64,000 nt of DNA from Altericroceibacterium indicum (GCF_009828105.1 NZ_WTYQ01000005.1:62001-126000); one strand, 5' to 3'; positions 33,943-42,322 are shown, counted from the stretch's first letter. The notes: a model not told the origin generated them from the letters alone. Numbers and translations: made by a program.

Positions 33943-35268
33943 TCAGATTACGAAAACCCGCGGGTTCGCATGGCGTTGGAGCATGAGGTCACTCAGCGCC
34001 CAGACCAGCGCATCGGCGCGGTCGGGGGAGCGGCCGGGGCCTTCATAGGTGCCACCCGCCATCATCCCGCAGAGCTGATCTTCCAGTTCGGCAAACAATG
34101 CCGAATGATGCACGCGGCCTGCTTCATAAAGTGCGGCGACTGGCTCCGCGCGGGCCGATTTCCCACGGCTTGCATGGACCAGCCGCACCGGCATGGCGCA
34201 ATCGGCGGCGCGCAGCACGCTTTCCACCATCGCACCGCCCTGATTGGCTTCTGCCACCACCCGGTCGGCTTGCCAGCTTTGGGCAGTGAGCGCGACGTGC
34301 CGCGCCCAGCGTTCGGGGCTGGCCTTGGTGAGGGTTGCATCGGCAAGCACCCGGCCAAGCCCCTCAGCCGTGACCCCGGCGACAATGATCCCACAAGCAT
34401 CACCATGGGCTGAGACCGGGGGGTCAACCCCGACCACGATCCGAACCAGATTGCCCTGCGGTGCAGTTTTACGGCATTGTTCCAGCAGCGCCCGGCTCCA
34501 CAAGGCGCCTTCCACCTCCATCAGCATTTCGCCGTCGAGTTCCTGCCGCCCGAGCGCTGTATTGCCATAGTGCTTGCGCATATCGTGCAGGAAAGCGGGG
34601 GCGAGATGCGCCGCATTGTCATCCGTTTTACCGCGCGTCACCACGACATCACCCGATGATTCCTGACGGAGCAGATATTCCATGATCGGAACCGGGCGCG
34701 GCGTGGTGGTGGCCAGAATGCGCGGATCATTGCCCAACCGCAGGCCCATATGAAGATTGTTCCAACTACGCATTGCACGATTGGCCGAATTATCCCATTT
34801 GGCAATTTCATCGCACCATGCGTGGCTATGTTGCGGCCCGCGCAGGCTTTCGGCCTCTGCGGCGGAATAGAGCAGCGCCTGCGCGCCATTGTCCCAGGTG
34901 ATCCGCCGCAAGGATGGTTCAAACAATGGGCGGCGCGAAGGCGGACAAATGGCGAGAATGCCACTTTCGCCTTCCACCATCACTGCACGCGCTTCGGCCA
35001 GCGATGCGCTGACCAAAGCAATCCGTGCATCAGAATGGCGGCGGGCGATCTGGCGCACCCATTCTGCCCCGGCGCGGGTTTTGCCAAAACCCCGCCCGGC
35101 GCAAATAAGCCAGACTCGCCAGTCACCGGGCGGGGGCAATTGCTGTGGGCGTGCCCAAAGGCCCCAATGGAATTGAAGATCCTTATGCTCCCCTTTATTG
35201 AGACTTTTCAGGAACAAAGAACGTTCTTCGCCCGGAAGATCAACCAGCCATTGCAACCGGTCAGTCAC
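33943..35268 (-). CDS. GTA gp2-like terminase large subunit
   Basis: About 441 residues. The ATPase shows Walker A CAGRGFGKTRAGAEWV and motor segments TWDNGAQALLYSAAEAESLRGPQ and HAWCDEIAKW; the nuclease half shows VGVDPPVSAHGDACGI and PDRADALVWALSDL. It packages DNA into the head. GTG at 35268 is chosen because GAAGG lies about 8 bases upstream and it overlaps the small terminase by only 8 bases. ATG 35310 is the alternative, with a 50-base overlap and no Shine-Dalgarno. The frame continues upstream antisense-like through gp1 without terminase similarity. Confidence 0.92.
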   Translation of the reverse strand: MTDRLQWLVDLPGEERSLFLKSLNKGEHKDLQFHWGLWARPQQLPPPGDWRVWLICAGRGFGKTRAGAEWVRQIARRHSDARIALVSASLAEARAVMVEGESGILAICPPSRRPLFEPSLRRITWDNGAQALLYSAAEAESLRGPQHSHAWCDEIAKWDNSANRAMRSWNNLHMGLRLGNDPRILATTTPRPVPIMEYLLRQESSGDVVVTRGKTDDNAAHLAPAFLHDMRKHYGNTALGRQELDGEMLMEVEGALWSRALLEQCRKTAPQGNLVRIVVGVDPPVSAHGDACGIIVAGVTAEGLGRVLADATLTKASPERWARHVALTAQSWQADRVVAEANQGGAMVESVLRAADCAMPVRLVHASRGKSARAEPVAALYEAGRVHHSALFAELEDQLCGMMAGGTYEGPGRSPDRADALVWALSDLMLQRHANPRVFVI

Positions 35269-35788
35269 ATTTATGGCCTTCAATAGCGGGCGGCTGGTTC
35301 TGATCGCCATGTGCCAGGTTGTCGCGCGCCGCTTTTTGCCGCGCCCGCATCTGGTCAATCTTGGCATTGATGGACGCGAGGATCGCTTCTTCATCCTCGT
35401 CCGCCTGCCGCGCTCTTTCGCGCAGGACATTCTCCCGGTGAAATGCCAGCAACCGCAGAGCATTGGCAATGTCGAATTTCCGGCCATCCTTTGCGGCGCC
35501 CATACGCAGCCGACACACTGTTTCCATTTCGAGATTGGCATAGCCTTCCAGCAGGGACGCTTGCCATTGCAGGGCAAAGCCACGTTCTTCCCGGCGAACC
35601 TTATAGGCACGCGCCGGATCGATTCCCGCTGCCCTTGCTGCGGCGCTCACATTGGATGTGTCAGCCAGGCAGTCGAGAAACAGCGTGCGCCAGTGGCGGT
35701 TGAGTTTTTCGGCCTCGCCTTTGCGGTGTTCCGATCTGATTTTGGTGCGCGCAGCTCTGCGCCGCGGCGGTGTGGCCTCGGTCGTCAT
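35261..35788 (-). CDS. GTA gp1-like terminase small subunit
   Basis: A 175-residue, charged protein. It starts with a basic N-terminus (PPRRRAARTKIRSEHRKG), then a helix-turn-helix-like ADTSNVSAAARAAGIDPARAYKVRR as in phage small terminases, and ends in a long helical part (RERARQADEDEEAILASINA). It is the first gene of the cluster and overlaps the large terminase. It presumably presents host DNA for headful packaging. Confidence 0.85.
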   Translation of the reverse strand: MTTEATPPRRRAARTKIRSEHRKGEAEKLNRHWRTLFLDCLADTSNVSAAARAAGIDPARAYKVRREERGFALQWQASLLEGYANLEMETVCRLRMGAAKDGRKFDIANALRLLAFHRENVLRERARQADEDEEAILASINAKIDQMRARQKAARDNLAHGDQNQPPAIEGHKCD

Positions 35789-35895
35789 GATGATTCTGTC
35801 CGCTGAAAGAGGGGGCGATAGGGCCGAGTTTGGCGACTCGGTCTTTCGCGATCTTCCTCTCCACTAACCAAATAGCGTTACGATGTCAACATTAA

Positions 35896-35937
35896 ATAAC
35901 CTAAGTGGTTATATAGAATGTGTTGCAGTGCAGTGAA
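35896..35937 (-). promoter_or_regulatory. Candidate GTA promoter with overlapping palindromic operator
   Basis: On the minus strand, TTCACT (35937-35932) and TATATA (35915-35910) stand 16 bases apart as a possible -35/-10 pair for the GTA operon. The inverted repeat ATAACC-N5-GGTTAT (35896-35912) overlaps the -10. A second TTGACA lies further downstream (about 35886-35891). This AT-rich patch stands out from the GC-rich surroundings. Confidence 0.5.
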
Positions 35938-35982
35938 GCCTGACTTACGGCAGATTGTCTGACGGGTTTGAGGGATCATTGC

Positions 35983-36624
35983 ATGTTGCGCCGTTTATAC
36001 GACTGGACTTTGGACAAGGCCTCGCACCCCCATGCCGTTGGCTGGCTGGCGCTGTTCTGCTTCATGGAAGCCAGCTTCTTTCCCATTCCGCCGCATCCGT
36101 TGCTGGGCCTGATGTGTCTGGCGCAGCCAAAAAAGGCGCTGCGCTATGGCCTCATCGCCACAGCGGCTTCGGTGATTGGTGGATTATTCGGCTATCTGAT
36201 CGGCTGGGGGCTGTATGGCGTGATCGGTCAGACCTTGATCGACGGGCTGGGTCTGCATGACAGTTTCCCCGTCGCCGCCTGCTATTTGCGCGAATATGAT
36301 TGGGAAGTGATCGTATTGGCTGGCACAACGCCCGTGCCGTTCAAACTGCTGACCATCACTGCCGGGTTCATCGAGATGAATTTGGTCACCTTCATCCTCG
36401 CCAGCATCGCGGGGCGCGGCCTGATTTTCATGACGGTGGGCATATTGTTCCGCCTGTTCGGTGCGCCGATCAAGCGCTTCATCGACAAATATCTGGGAAT
36501 GGTAACTGCCGCTTTCGTTGTGCTGCTCGTGGGTGGAATCATGGCTATCACGCTGCTTGGCCATGGTGGCAGTGATTCCAAGGATAAGTGCGAAGCTGCA
36601 ACCAGTGTTACAGCGCCTGCCTGA
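35983..36624 (+). CDS. VTT-domain (YqaA/DedA-like) inner membrane protein
   Basis: A 213-residue membrane protein starting at ATG 35983 with GAGGG eight bases upstream. It shows VGWLALFCFMEASFFPIPPHPLLG near the N-terminus, GGLFGYLIGWGLYG and the VTT-type LAGTTPVPFKLLTITAGFIEMN with its conserved FK pair, then two further membrane segments. This is the YqaA branch of the DedA/VTT superfamily, thought to act on lipids or membrane homeostasis. It is divergent from the GTA operon. Confidence 0.88.
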   Translation: MLRRLYDWTLDKASHPHAVGWLALFCFMEASFFPIPPHPLLGLMCLAQPKKALRYGLIATAASVIGGLFGYLIGWGLYGVIGQTLIDGLGLHDSFPVAACYLREYDWEVIVLAGTTPVPFKLLTITAGFIEMNLVTFILASIAGRGLIFMTVGILFRLFGAPIKRFIDKYLGMVTAAFVVLLVGGIMAITLLGHGGSDSKDKCEAATSVTAPA

Positions 36625-36671
36625 AGCAAAGGGGGAGGGGCCAGATAAAGCCCCACCAACTTCTTCTCGCT

Positions 36672-37100
36672 TTACCCTTCGAATGTCATTTCAAGGGTGA
36701 TTTCGGCATTCAAGAGCTTGGAAATCGGGCAATTGGCCTTGGCACCCTTGGCCACTTCCTCAAATGTAGCTTTATCCGTATCGGGCACATGGCCGGTGAG
36801 CGTCAGGTCTGAACGGGTAACGGTGAAGCCATCGCCATCCTTTTCCAAAGTCACTTTGGCGCTGGTTTCAAGCGTGCCGTTGGACAGGCCCTTTTCAGCC
36901 AGGGCAAAGCTCAGCGCCATGGTGAAGCAGCTAGCATGGGCCGCTGCGATCAGCTCTTCCGGATTGGTGCCGGGCTTGTCTTCAAACCGGGTCTGAAAAC
37001 CATAGGGCTGATTGTCGAGCGCCTTGGACTGGGTGGACACATGGCCCTTGCCCTCTTTGCCAAGGCCTTCATATTTCGCGCTGCCCGTGTTGATGGTCAT
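36672..37100 (-). CDS. OsmC-family peroxiredoxin
   Basis: A 142-residue OsmC-type protein. It shows GTNPEELIAAAHASCFTMAL with the first catalytic Cys and AKANCPISKLL with the second, which together reduce organic hydroperoxides. The start MTINTGSAKYEG and length match the OsmC subgroup. It is convergent with the VTT gene and follows an AraC/GyrI-type regulator on the same strand. Confidence 0.93.
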   Translation of the reverse strand: MTINTGSAKYEGLGKEGKGHVSTQSKALDNQPYGFQTRFEDKPGTNPEELIAAAHASCFTMALSFALAEKGLSNGTLETSAKVTLEKDGDGFTVTRSDLTLTGHVPDTDKATFEEVAKGAKANCPISKLLNAEITLEMTFEG

Positions 37101-37165
37101 ACGTCTTTCTCCTGATTTGCGGTTCAGGAGAAAGACGCGGCAAGCGATGCTGTGTTCCGTAACGC

Positions 37166-38053
37166 TCAGAGTTCCAGCATGACGGGCAGATAAAGATCGC
37201 TGCGCAATTCTGACTCCGGCTTTTCTTCGGGCTGATCGAGATAACGAATCAGTGGAGGCGATGCGGTCAGCTCTATCCCCTGACTTTCGAGTACGATGCG
37301 ATAGAGATCGTCCATTTTTGCATGGACGGCATCATGCGATCCAACATGGCGAAGGTGCAGCGCCGCGTAGCCACCCAGAATAATCGGCTGAATACCCTTT
37401 TCTGCCAGCATTGCCAGGTCGGGGGCGGCATCGCCAATGTCGACCGCGCAATCGAAGGAAAGCTGGGCCGCGTCATGCGAAAAGGGATCGTCCAGCGGCA
37501 CGCCCCAGATATTGACCAATTCTTCCATGTTCACTGCCGTAAATACGGTGTCGAACAGAGCTCCGTAAGCGGAATCCAGATCGTCATAAGCACCCTGCCG
37601 GCGCAACGCCATCACCCGGAAAGGATCGAGCGAGACGACTTCCACGGCGAGCGGTGTTTCTTTTGATGGGCTCTGCATGAGACGGTCGCTCATGGCGGCG
37701 GCGCTATCGGGGCTGGTGCGGCTTTCCATCGCGCTGAGGCCGGTCGTCTGCCGAAGCGCTCGGGCGAAGGCCTGACTGGTAGCATAGCCCGATCCGGCGG
37801 AGGCTTCGGTGATGGTGAACGCGGTATCGCCAAGCGCGGCCAGACTGCGGGCGAGCCGCAAGCGCTTGCACAGCGCTCCGACTGTTTCCCCTGTCATCAG
37901 GCGAAAAATGCGATGGAAATGAAACGGGGAAAGCGCCGCGGCTTCAGCCATCTCGGCCAAAGTAGGCGGTTCCTCTCCGCAAGCACGGCTCTCTATCAGG
38001 GCGAGCGCGCGGGAAATGCGGGCGGTGTAGTCATCGGCAGTCTGCAGGCGCAT
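37166..38053 (-). CDS. AraC-family regulator with GyrI-like effector domain
   Basis: A 295-residue protein. Residues ~12-110 form the AraC helix-turn-helix pair (LAEMAEAAALSPFHFHRIFRLMTGETV, then SGYATSQAFARALRQTTGLS). Residues ~135-295 are a GyrI-like small-molecule binding domain (VVSLDPFRVMALRRQGAYDDL, then ILGGYAALHLRHVG). Such proteins resemble Rob/SoxS-like regulators that sense drugs. The adjacent osmC could be a target, but no operator was identified. Confidence 0.9.
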   Translation of the reverse strand: MRLQTADDYTARISRALALIESRACGEEPPTLAEMAEAAALSPFHFHRIFRLMTGETVGALCKRLRLARSLAALGDTAFTITEASAGSGYATSQAFARALRQTTGLSAMESRTSPDSAAAMSDRLMQSPSKETPLAVEVVSLDPFRVMALRRQGAYDDLDSAYGALFDTVFTAVNMEELVNIWGVPLDDPFSHDAAQLSFDCAVDIGDAAPDLAMLAEKGIQPIILGGYAALHLRHVGSHDAVHAKMDDLYRIVLESQGIELTASPPLIRYLDQPEEKPESELRSDLYLPVMLEL

Positions 38054-38137
38054 CGAACATCTCTTTTAATCGACATGATTCGATCCTGCCCGGCGGCCGC
38101 TCGCCCGTCTTTCCCGATCTTGCGCTTTTTAACCCAA

Positions 38138-39388
38138 TTAAATGATACCGATAGCCTTCCCGGCGCGTTCAAACATGCCGAGAATCGTGCCGACCTGTTC
38201 TTCGCTATGTTCAGCGCAGAGGGAGCAGCGCAGCAGGGTCATATTGGCAGGGGTCGCCGGGGGCCTTGCCAGATTCACATACAGGCCTTCGGTCAGCAGC
38301 GCTTCCCACATGGCTGCGCCTTTTTCGAGGTCCGGCATCAATACGGCGACAATCGCGCTTTGCGGTGCATCGGTGCCAAGCTTGAAGCCAAGATCCGTAA
38401 GACCCTTGTGCAAGCGCTGGGAATTTTCCCACAGATGCGCCCGCTTATCGGCATTGTGCATCAGCTTGCGAATCGACGTGGCGGCGGTGGCCACAACGCT
38501 TGGCGGCAGGCTGGCGGTGAATACATAGGGTCGGCAGACAAGGCGCATGATTTCAAACTTGGGGTGATTCGAAACGCAGAACCCACCGACAGTGCCCACA
38601 CTCTTTGAAAAAGTGCCGATGATGAAATCAACATCATCCATCACGCCCTGGGCTTCGGCAACACCGCGTCCATTCTCACCAATGAAACCCATCGAGTGGG
38701 CTTCATCAACCAACACCATCGCCCCATATTTTTTGGCGACGGCAATCATTTCCTTCAGCGGCGCAATATCGCCCAGCATCGAATAGACGCCTTCAAGGAC
38801 AACAAGCTTGCCAGCACCTTCCGGAATCCGGCGCAGGCGCTTTTCCATCGCATCGATATCATTATGCTTGAAAGGCACGATCTCCGCATTGCCCAATGCG
38901 CAGCCATCCCAGATGCTGGCGTGGCTGTCGATATCGAGCACCACGTAATCGCCCTTGCCGGCGATGGTGGAAATGATTCCGAGGTTGGCTTGATAGCCAG
39001 TTGAGAAGACCATGGCATGGTCCATGCCGTAGAAGTCTTTCAGTGCCTCTTCACACTGTTTGTGGCCCTGATAGGTTCCGTTCAGTACCCGACTGCCCGT
39101 TGTGCCGGAACCATAATCGTTCAATGCCTGTTTACCGGCGGCAATCACATCGGGGTCAAATGTCATCCCCATATAATTGTAAGTGCCGAGCAGAATTGTC
39201 TCACGTCCATTGCAGATGGCCTGCGTTGGGGAGAGAACTTTCTCCATCACCAGGCTGAACGGATCTTCCTGGCCACTGCTCAAAAGGTCTGTGCGCTGTT
39301 TGATCAGCGGATCGAATTTGGAAAACAAATCACCCTGAAGGCCTTCACGCGCAACAGGCTGGTCGGACTGGCTGATACCCTCGCTCAT
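38138..39388 (-). CDS. spt: Serine palmitoyltransferase
   Basis: A 416-residue PLP enzyme of the alpha-oxoamine synthase family. It shows ETILLGTYNYMGMTFDPDV, SGTTGSRVLNGTYQGH, the aspartate motif VDEAHSMGFIG and the PLP-lysine FIIGTFSKSVGTVGGF. It condenses serine with an acyl donor in the first step of sphingolipid synthesis. The acyl carrier protein gene lies 7 bases upstream on the same strand, the sphingomonad arrangement in which the ACP is probably the acyl donor. ATG 39388 is used to begin near MSEGISQSD. Confidence 0.93.
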   Translation of the reverse strand: MSEGISQSDQPVAREGLQGDLFSKFDPLIKQRTDLLSSGQEDPFSLVMEKVLSPTQAICNGRETILLGTYNYMGMTFDPDVIAAGKQALNDYGSGTTGSRVLNGTYQGHKQCEEALKDFYGMDHAMVFSTGYQANLGIISTIAGKGDYVVLDIDSHASIWDGCALGNAEIVPFKHNDIDAMEKRLRRIPEGAGKLVVLEGVYSMLGDIAPLKEMIAVAKKYGAMVLVDEAHSMGFIGENGRGVAEAQGVMDDVDFIIGTFSKSVGTVGGFCVSNHPKFEIMRLVCRPYVFTASLPPSVVATAATSIRKLMHNADKRAHLWENSQRLHKGLTDLGFKLGTDAPQSAIVAVLMPDLEKGAAMWEALLTEGLYVNLARPPATPANMTLLRCSLCAEHSEEQVGTILGMFERAGKAIGII

Positions 39389-39395
39389 CAGGATT

Positions 39396-39638
39396 TCAGC
39401 GGTTCTGCAGCTTGCAAACAGCATCAACGAGCTGGCTGAACTTTTCAATCTCGGCCTGCTGGTTCATGCTGATAATGATGTCGAATTCGTCTTCGATTGC
39501 GGCGACAAAATCCATCACAGTCAAGCTGTCGAATTCGAGGTCACCAGCAAAACTGGTCTCGTCTGAGATTTCGATGCCCTTCTTGTTGAAAGGTTCAATC
39601 AGCGAAAGGATGCGGCTCTCAACTTGTGCGCGTTCCAT
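39396..39638 (-). CDS. Acyl carrier protein of the sphingolipid pathway
   Basis: An 80-residue ACP. The phosphopantetheine serine is in GDLEFDSLTVMDFVAAIEDEF (DSL motif). It is acidic and helical, as ACPs are. Its 7-base spacing to spt suggests it is the dedicated ACP delivering the acyl chain to serine palmitoyltransferase, as reported for alphaproteobacterial sphingolipid producers. It is distinct from the fatty-acid ACP, which should lie elsewhere. Confidence 0.92.
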   Translation of the reverse strand: MERAQVESRILSLIEPFNKKGIEISDETSFAGDLEFDSLTVMDFVAAIEDEFDIIISMNQQAEIEKFSQLVDAVCKLQNR

Positions 39639-39712
39639 AAAAGAACTCCTTGGCGTTTAACCCGCCGTCTATAATCCAAATGAGGCGCAAAAGCGGCGCA
39701 AGGCACTGCTTG

Positions 39713-40114
39713 TCAAGCGATAGCCTGTGCCCGGGCAACATTATTGTCTGATTCCAGCAGGCTTTTCACCTTGGTCATAAAGGGACCAATGGAGACAGGC
39801 TTGGACAGATATCCTTCCGCCCCGACGCTACGAATCCGTTCTTCGTCACCCTTCCCGGCATAAGCAGTCACTGCCAGCACAGGAATGCTCTGAAGCGCAG
39901 AATCTCGCTTGATTTCAGCGATCAGGTCAAGACCTGATAAGTCCTGAAGCTGGATATCCATGATCACCAGGTCAGGCGAAAAATCGCGAGTTCTTGCAAT
40001 CGCCTCATGCCCTTCGGCCACCGGCTCTACATTAAAGCCGCTTGCCCGTAAGACATCGCAAAAAAGCTTCCGGTTAAGATCGTTATCCTCGACAACGAGG
40101 ATCCTCTTAGTCAT
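39713..40114 (-). CDS. divK: Single-domain response regulator, DivK-like
   Basis: A 133-residue receiver domain with no output domain. It starts RILVVEDNDLNRKLFCDVLRA, has the phosphorylated Asp in DLVIMDIQLQDLSGLDL, the switch Thr in VLAVTAYAGKGDEERIRS and the Lys in YLSKPVS. Sequence and the divergent DUF3572 neighbour match the alphaproteobacterial DivK, which controls CtrA through the DivJ/PleC kinases in the cell cycle. A C-terminal tail (~125-133) is slightly longer than Caulobacter DivK. Confidence 0.85.
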   Translation of the reverse strand: MTKRILVVEDNDLNRKLFCDVLRASGFNVEPVAEGHEAIARTRDFSPDLVIMDIQLQDLSGLDLIAEIKRDSALQSIPVLAVTAYAGKGDEERIRSVGAEGYLSKPVSIGPFMTKVKSLLESDNNVARAQAIA

Positions 40115-40465
40115 GTGTCCCCCAAGACTTTTCCTGTCAGTGGAAGGAAAGGTTACTCATCTGCTTATCGATTTTGTGAGAATCTGGCAATTATTAACCG
40201 CACCAACCATATATCCATAGACCCGGCAACGTTGGCGCTACAGGCTCTTGCCTGGATTCTGGCTGATGAACCCCGGGCGCAGCGTTTTCTTGCTCTGACT
40301 GGTCTGACGCCCGATTCTTTACGAGATGGATTGTCAGATAAATCGGTTCAAGCGGCGGTGCTTGATTTTCTATGTGCGCATGAACCAGATCTGGTTGCGG
40401 CAGCCGAGGCGATTGGCATTGAACCTGTTGAAATAGCGACTGCGCGTGAAAGGCTGGACCGATGA
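40115..40465 (+). CDS. DUF3572 protein divergent from divK
   Basis: Up to 116 residues. The conserved part begins at DPATLALQALAWILADEPRA and includes RFLALTGLTPDSLRDG and LDFLCAHEPDLVAAAEAIGI, the DUF3572 pattern. Pairing with divK is conserved in alphaproteobacteria; function is unknown. The only usual start codon in frame before the conserved block is GTG at 40115, the base after the divK start codon, so the true start may be this GTG or a rarer codon downstream. It overlaps the next gene by ATGA. Confidence 0.78.
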   Translation: MSPKTFPVSGRKGYSSAYRFCENLAIINRTNHISIDPATLALQALAWILADEPRAQRFLALTGLTPDSLRDGLSDKSVQAAVLDFLCAHEPDLVAAAEAIGIEPVEIATARERLDR

Positions 40466-41091
40466 ATCGCCCTCTACTGATTTCTGATTGTGACGAAGTG
40501 CTGCTGCATATGGTGCGGCATTTCCGTGATTGGCTGGATGAGGAACACGGGGTCGATTTTTCGTTGAATGGGCAACCATTTGTGCAGTCTATGACTAGGC
40601 AAGATACGGGTGAAAACCTTTCGCAAGAGGATACCTTCCGCTTCCTGGGTTTGTTTTTCGACACTGAAATGTCTCGGCAAACGGCAATTGAAGGCGCTGT
40701 GGATGCTATAGCGCAAATCCAGCGAAATGCAGATGTGGTGATTCTCACTAATCTTGGTGATGCGCGAAATGCTGCTCGGGTCGAGCAACTTAAGCAGCAT
40801 GGTATCGACGCTCCTGTCTTTACAAATCAGGGGCCAAAGGGCGAAGCGTTACGTCGGATTTTCGATCAATATCGTCCTACTCGGGCTGTATTCGTTGATG
40901 ATCTTGCTGTGCACCATGCCTCTGCTGCAGAAACAGTCCCTGAAATAGGGCGGTTGCATTTCTGCGGAGAAGCAACAATTGCTCCGCATGTGTCTTGCGC
41001 TTTTCAGGCCGGACATGCAGATGCTCGGATCGACAATTGGGCAGAGGCGTTACCTTGGTTGCTCGACAATCTTCATGGAGAAACAAAATGA
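40462..41091 (+). CDS. HAD-superfamily hydrolase-like protein
   Basis: A 209-residue protein. The HAD motif I is LLISDCDEVLLHM (nucleophile Asp), motif II VVILTNLGDARNAAR, motif III/IV region AVFVDDLAVHHASAA. A probable small phosphatase; substrate unknown. It overlaps the DUF3572 gene by ATGA and the RidA gene by ATGA, giving a tight four- or five-gene run. Confidence 0.83.
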   Translation: MNRPLLISDCDEVLLHMVRHFRDWLDEEHGVDFSLNGQPFVQSMTRQDTGENLSQEDTFRFLGLFFDTEMSRQTAIEGAVDAIAQIQRNADVVILTNLGDARNAARVEQLKQHGIDAPVFTNQGPKGEALRRIFDQYRPTRAVFVDDLAVHHASAAETVPEIGRLHFCGEATIAPHVSCAFQAGHADARIDNWAEALPWLLDNLHGETK

Positions 41092-41549
41092 CTGTTGAAG
41101 CCTGTCTGGCTGAAAAAGGGTATAAGCTTCCGCAAGCGGCAGCTCCAGTCGCCAGCTATCTTCCGGTGGTCGTTCACGGAAATCTGGTTCACATTTCTGG
41201 CCAACTTCCGTTCGTGGACGATGAACTGGTTACCGGTAAGCTGGGCGACGATGTCTCTCTTGAAGAGGGGCAAAAAGCGGCACAGGCGTGTGCATTGATG
41301 ATCCTCGCTCAAGTGAAAGCGGCAGGTATCGAGCTTGACCGGATTGAGCGTGTGGTAAAACTCGGCGTTTTCGTGAATTCCTCTGCGGATTACACCGATC
41401 AACCCAAGGTGGCCAATGGTGCCTCAGACCTCATGGTGGATGTTCTGGCTGAAGCCGGAAAACATGCCCGTAGCGCCGTAGGCGTTGCGGCTCTCCCACT
41501 GGGTGCAGCTGTGGAAGTGGATGCAATCATTGCTTTGGCGAGCGATTGA
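41088..41549 (+). CDS. RidA/YjgF family protein
   Basis: A 153-residue RidA-like protein starting MTVEACLAEKGYKLPQ. It shows VVVHGNLVHISGQLPFVDDELV, EEGQKAAQACALMILAQVKA and the C-terminal ARSAVGVAALPLGAAVEVDAI with the Arg that binds the substrate carboxylate in active RidA. Such enzymes hydrolyse reactive enamine/imine intermediates. Start overlaps the HAD gene stop (ATGA). Confidence 0.9.
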   Translation: MTVEACLAEKGYKLPQAAAPVASYLPVVVHGNLVHISGQLPFVDDELVTGKLGDDVSLEEGQKAAQACALMILAQVKAAGIELDRIERVVKLGVFVNSSADYTDQPKVANGASDLMVDVLAEAGKHARSAVGVAALPLGAAVEVDAIIALASD

Positions 41550-42294
41550 TAATTGGCTGGCGCCAACTCCTGAGAGAAACCGCGTAGATTGGCTAAGGGG
41601 CTGGCAGTTCGCGCATCGTGGACTGCATGGAAGAGGGAAAGTAGAGAATTCACTTTCCGCTTTTTCTGCTGCGCTTAACGCTGGAATGGGCATCGAATGC
41701 GATGTTCAGACCAGCGCTGATGGCCGCGCTGTGGTCTTCCACGATACCAATTTGGACCGGCTCACTCACCAACGGGGCCCAGTGAGCCAGAGGACGATAG
41801 GTGAACTGACGCGTATCGGGCTTGGCGATACTGCGGATAATATCGCGACCTTGCACGACCTTTTGAAACTCGTGCGTGGCCGGGTGCCGATCCTCGTGGA
41901 AATTAAAATCCCTCACAGTGGTCGAATTGAACGAATTTGCCTCGCAGTCAGGCGAGAGCTTGAAGGATATCCTGGCGCCATTGGCGTGATGAGCTTTGAT
42001 CCGCGCGTGTCGAACTGGTTTTCCAGGCATGGCAAGACTGTGTGCCGGGGGTTGGTTGTGACTGAAGAAAATGCACGAACCCTGTCAGGCAGCATTAAGC
42101 GGAACACATCCTTTTGGGCCGCAAAACCACACTTTCTAGCCTATGATGTTCGTGACCTTCCTAGCCGTTTCGCTGCGCGCCAGCGCAGGCGGGGGGTGCC
42201 GCTTCTCACCTGGACAGTAAACTCCCTTACGGCGCAGGAAATAGCCGACACTTACGCTGATGCTTCAATCGCAGAGGCGGAGGGGGTCGTATAA
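41521..42294 (+). CDS. Glycerophosphodiester phosphodiesterase
   Basis: A 257-residue GDPD domain. It shows FAHRGLHGRGKVENSLSAF with the His-Arg-Gly and Glu-Asn pairs, GIECDVQTSADGRAVVFHD with the metal-binding acids and the catalytic His, VPILVEIKI and LLTWTVNS. It hydrolyses glycerophosphodiesters to glycerol-3-phosphate. ATG 41521 is chosen: it has a GGAAG-like site and overlaps RidA by 29 bases; a start further upstream is less likely. Confidence 0.9.
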   Translation: MQSLLWRAIDNWLAPTPERNRVDWLRGWQFAHRGLHGRGKVENSLSAFSAALNAGMGIECDVQTSADGRAVVFHDTNLDRLTHQRGPVSQRTIGELTRIGLGDTADNIATLHDLLKLVRGRVPILVEIKIPHSGRIERICLAVRRELEGYPGAIGVMSFDPRVSNWFSRHGKTVCRGLVVTEENARTLSGSIKRNTSFWAAKPHFLAYDVRDLPSRFAARQRRRGVPLLTWTVNSLTAQEIADTYADASIAEAEGVV

Positions 42295-42322
42295 GGAAGC
42301 GGGCTATCCTATCTAAATCGTA

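Larger units (their letters stand above)
21792..35788 (-). mobile_element. RcGTA-like gene transfer agent structural cluster
   Basis: Sixteen consecutive minus-strand genes follow the order known for alphaproteobacterial GTAs: small and large terminase, portal, small gene, prohead protease, capsid, connector proteins, tail terminator, major tail protein, chaperones, very short tape measure, gp12, gp13, gp14 peptidase, gp15, DUF2793. No integrase, repressor, replication or lysis gene is present, which argues for a GTA rather than a prophage. Most neighbours overlap by ATGA. All frames are open with no visible decay, so it may be functional. Confidence 0.88.

Noticed and set aside
21792-35788. 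Interpretation as an ordinary prophage
   Set aside because: No integrase, attachment repeats, repressor, replication or lysis genes; gene order and the short tape measure match GTAs instead.
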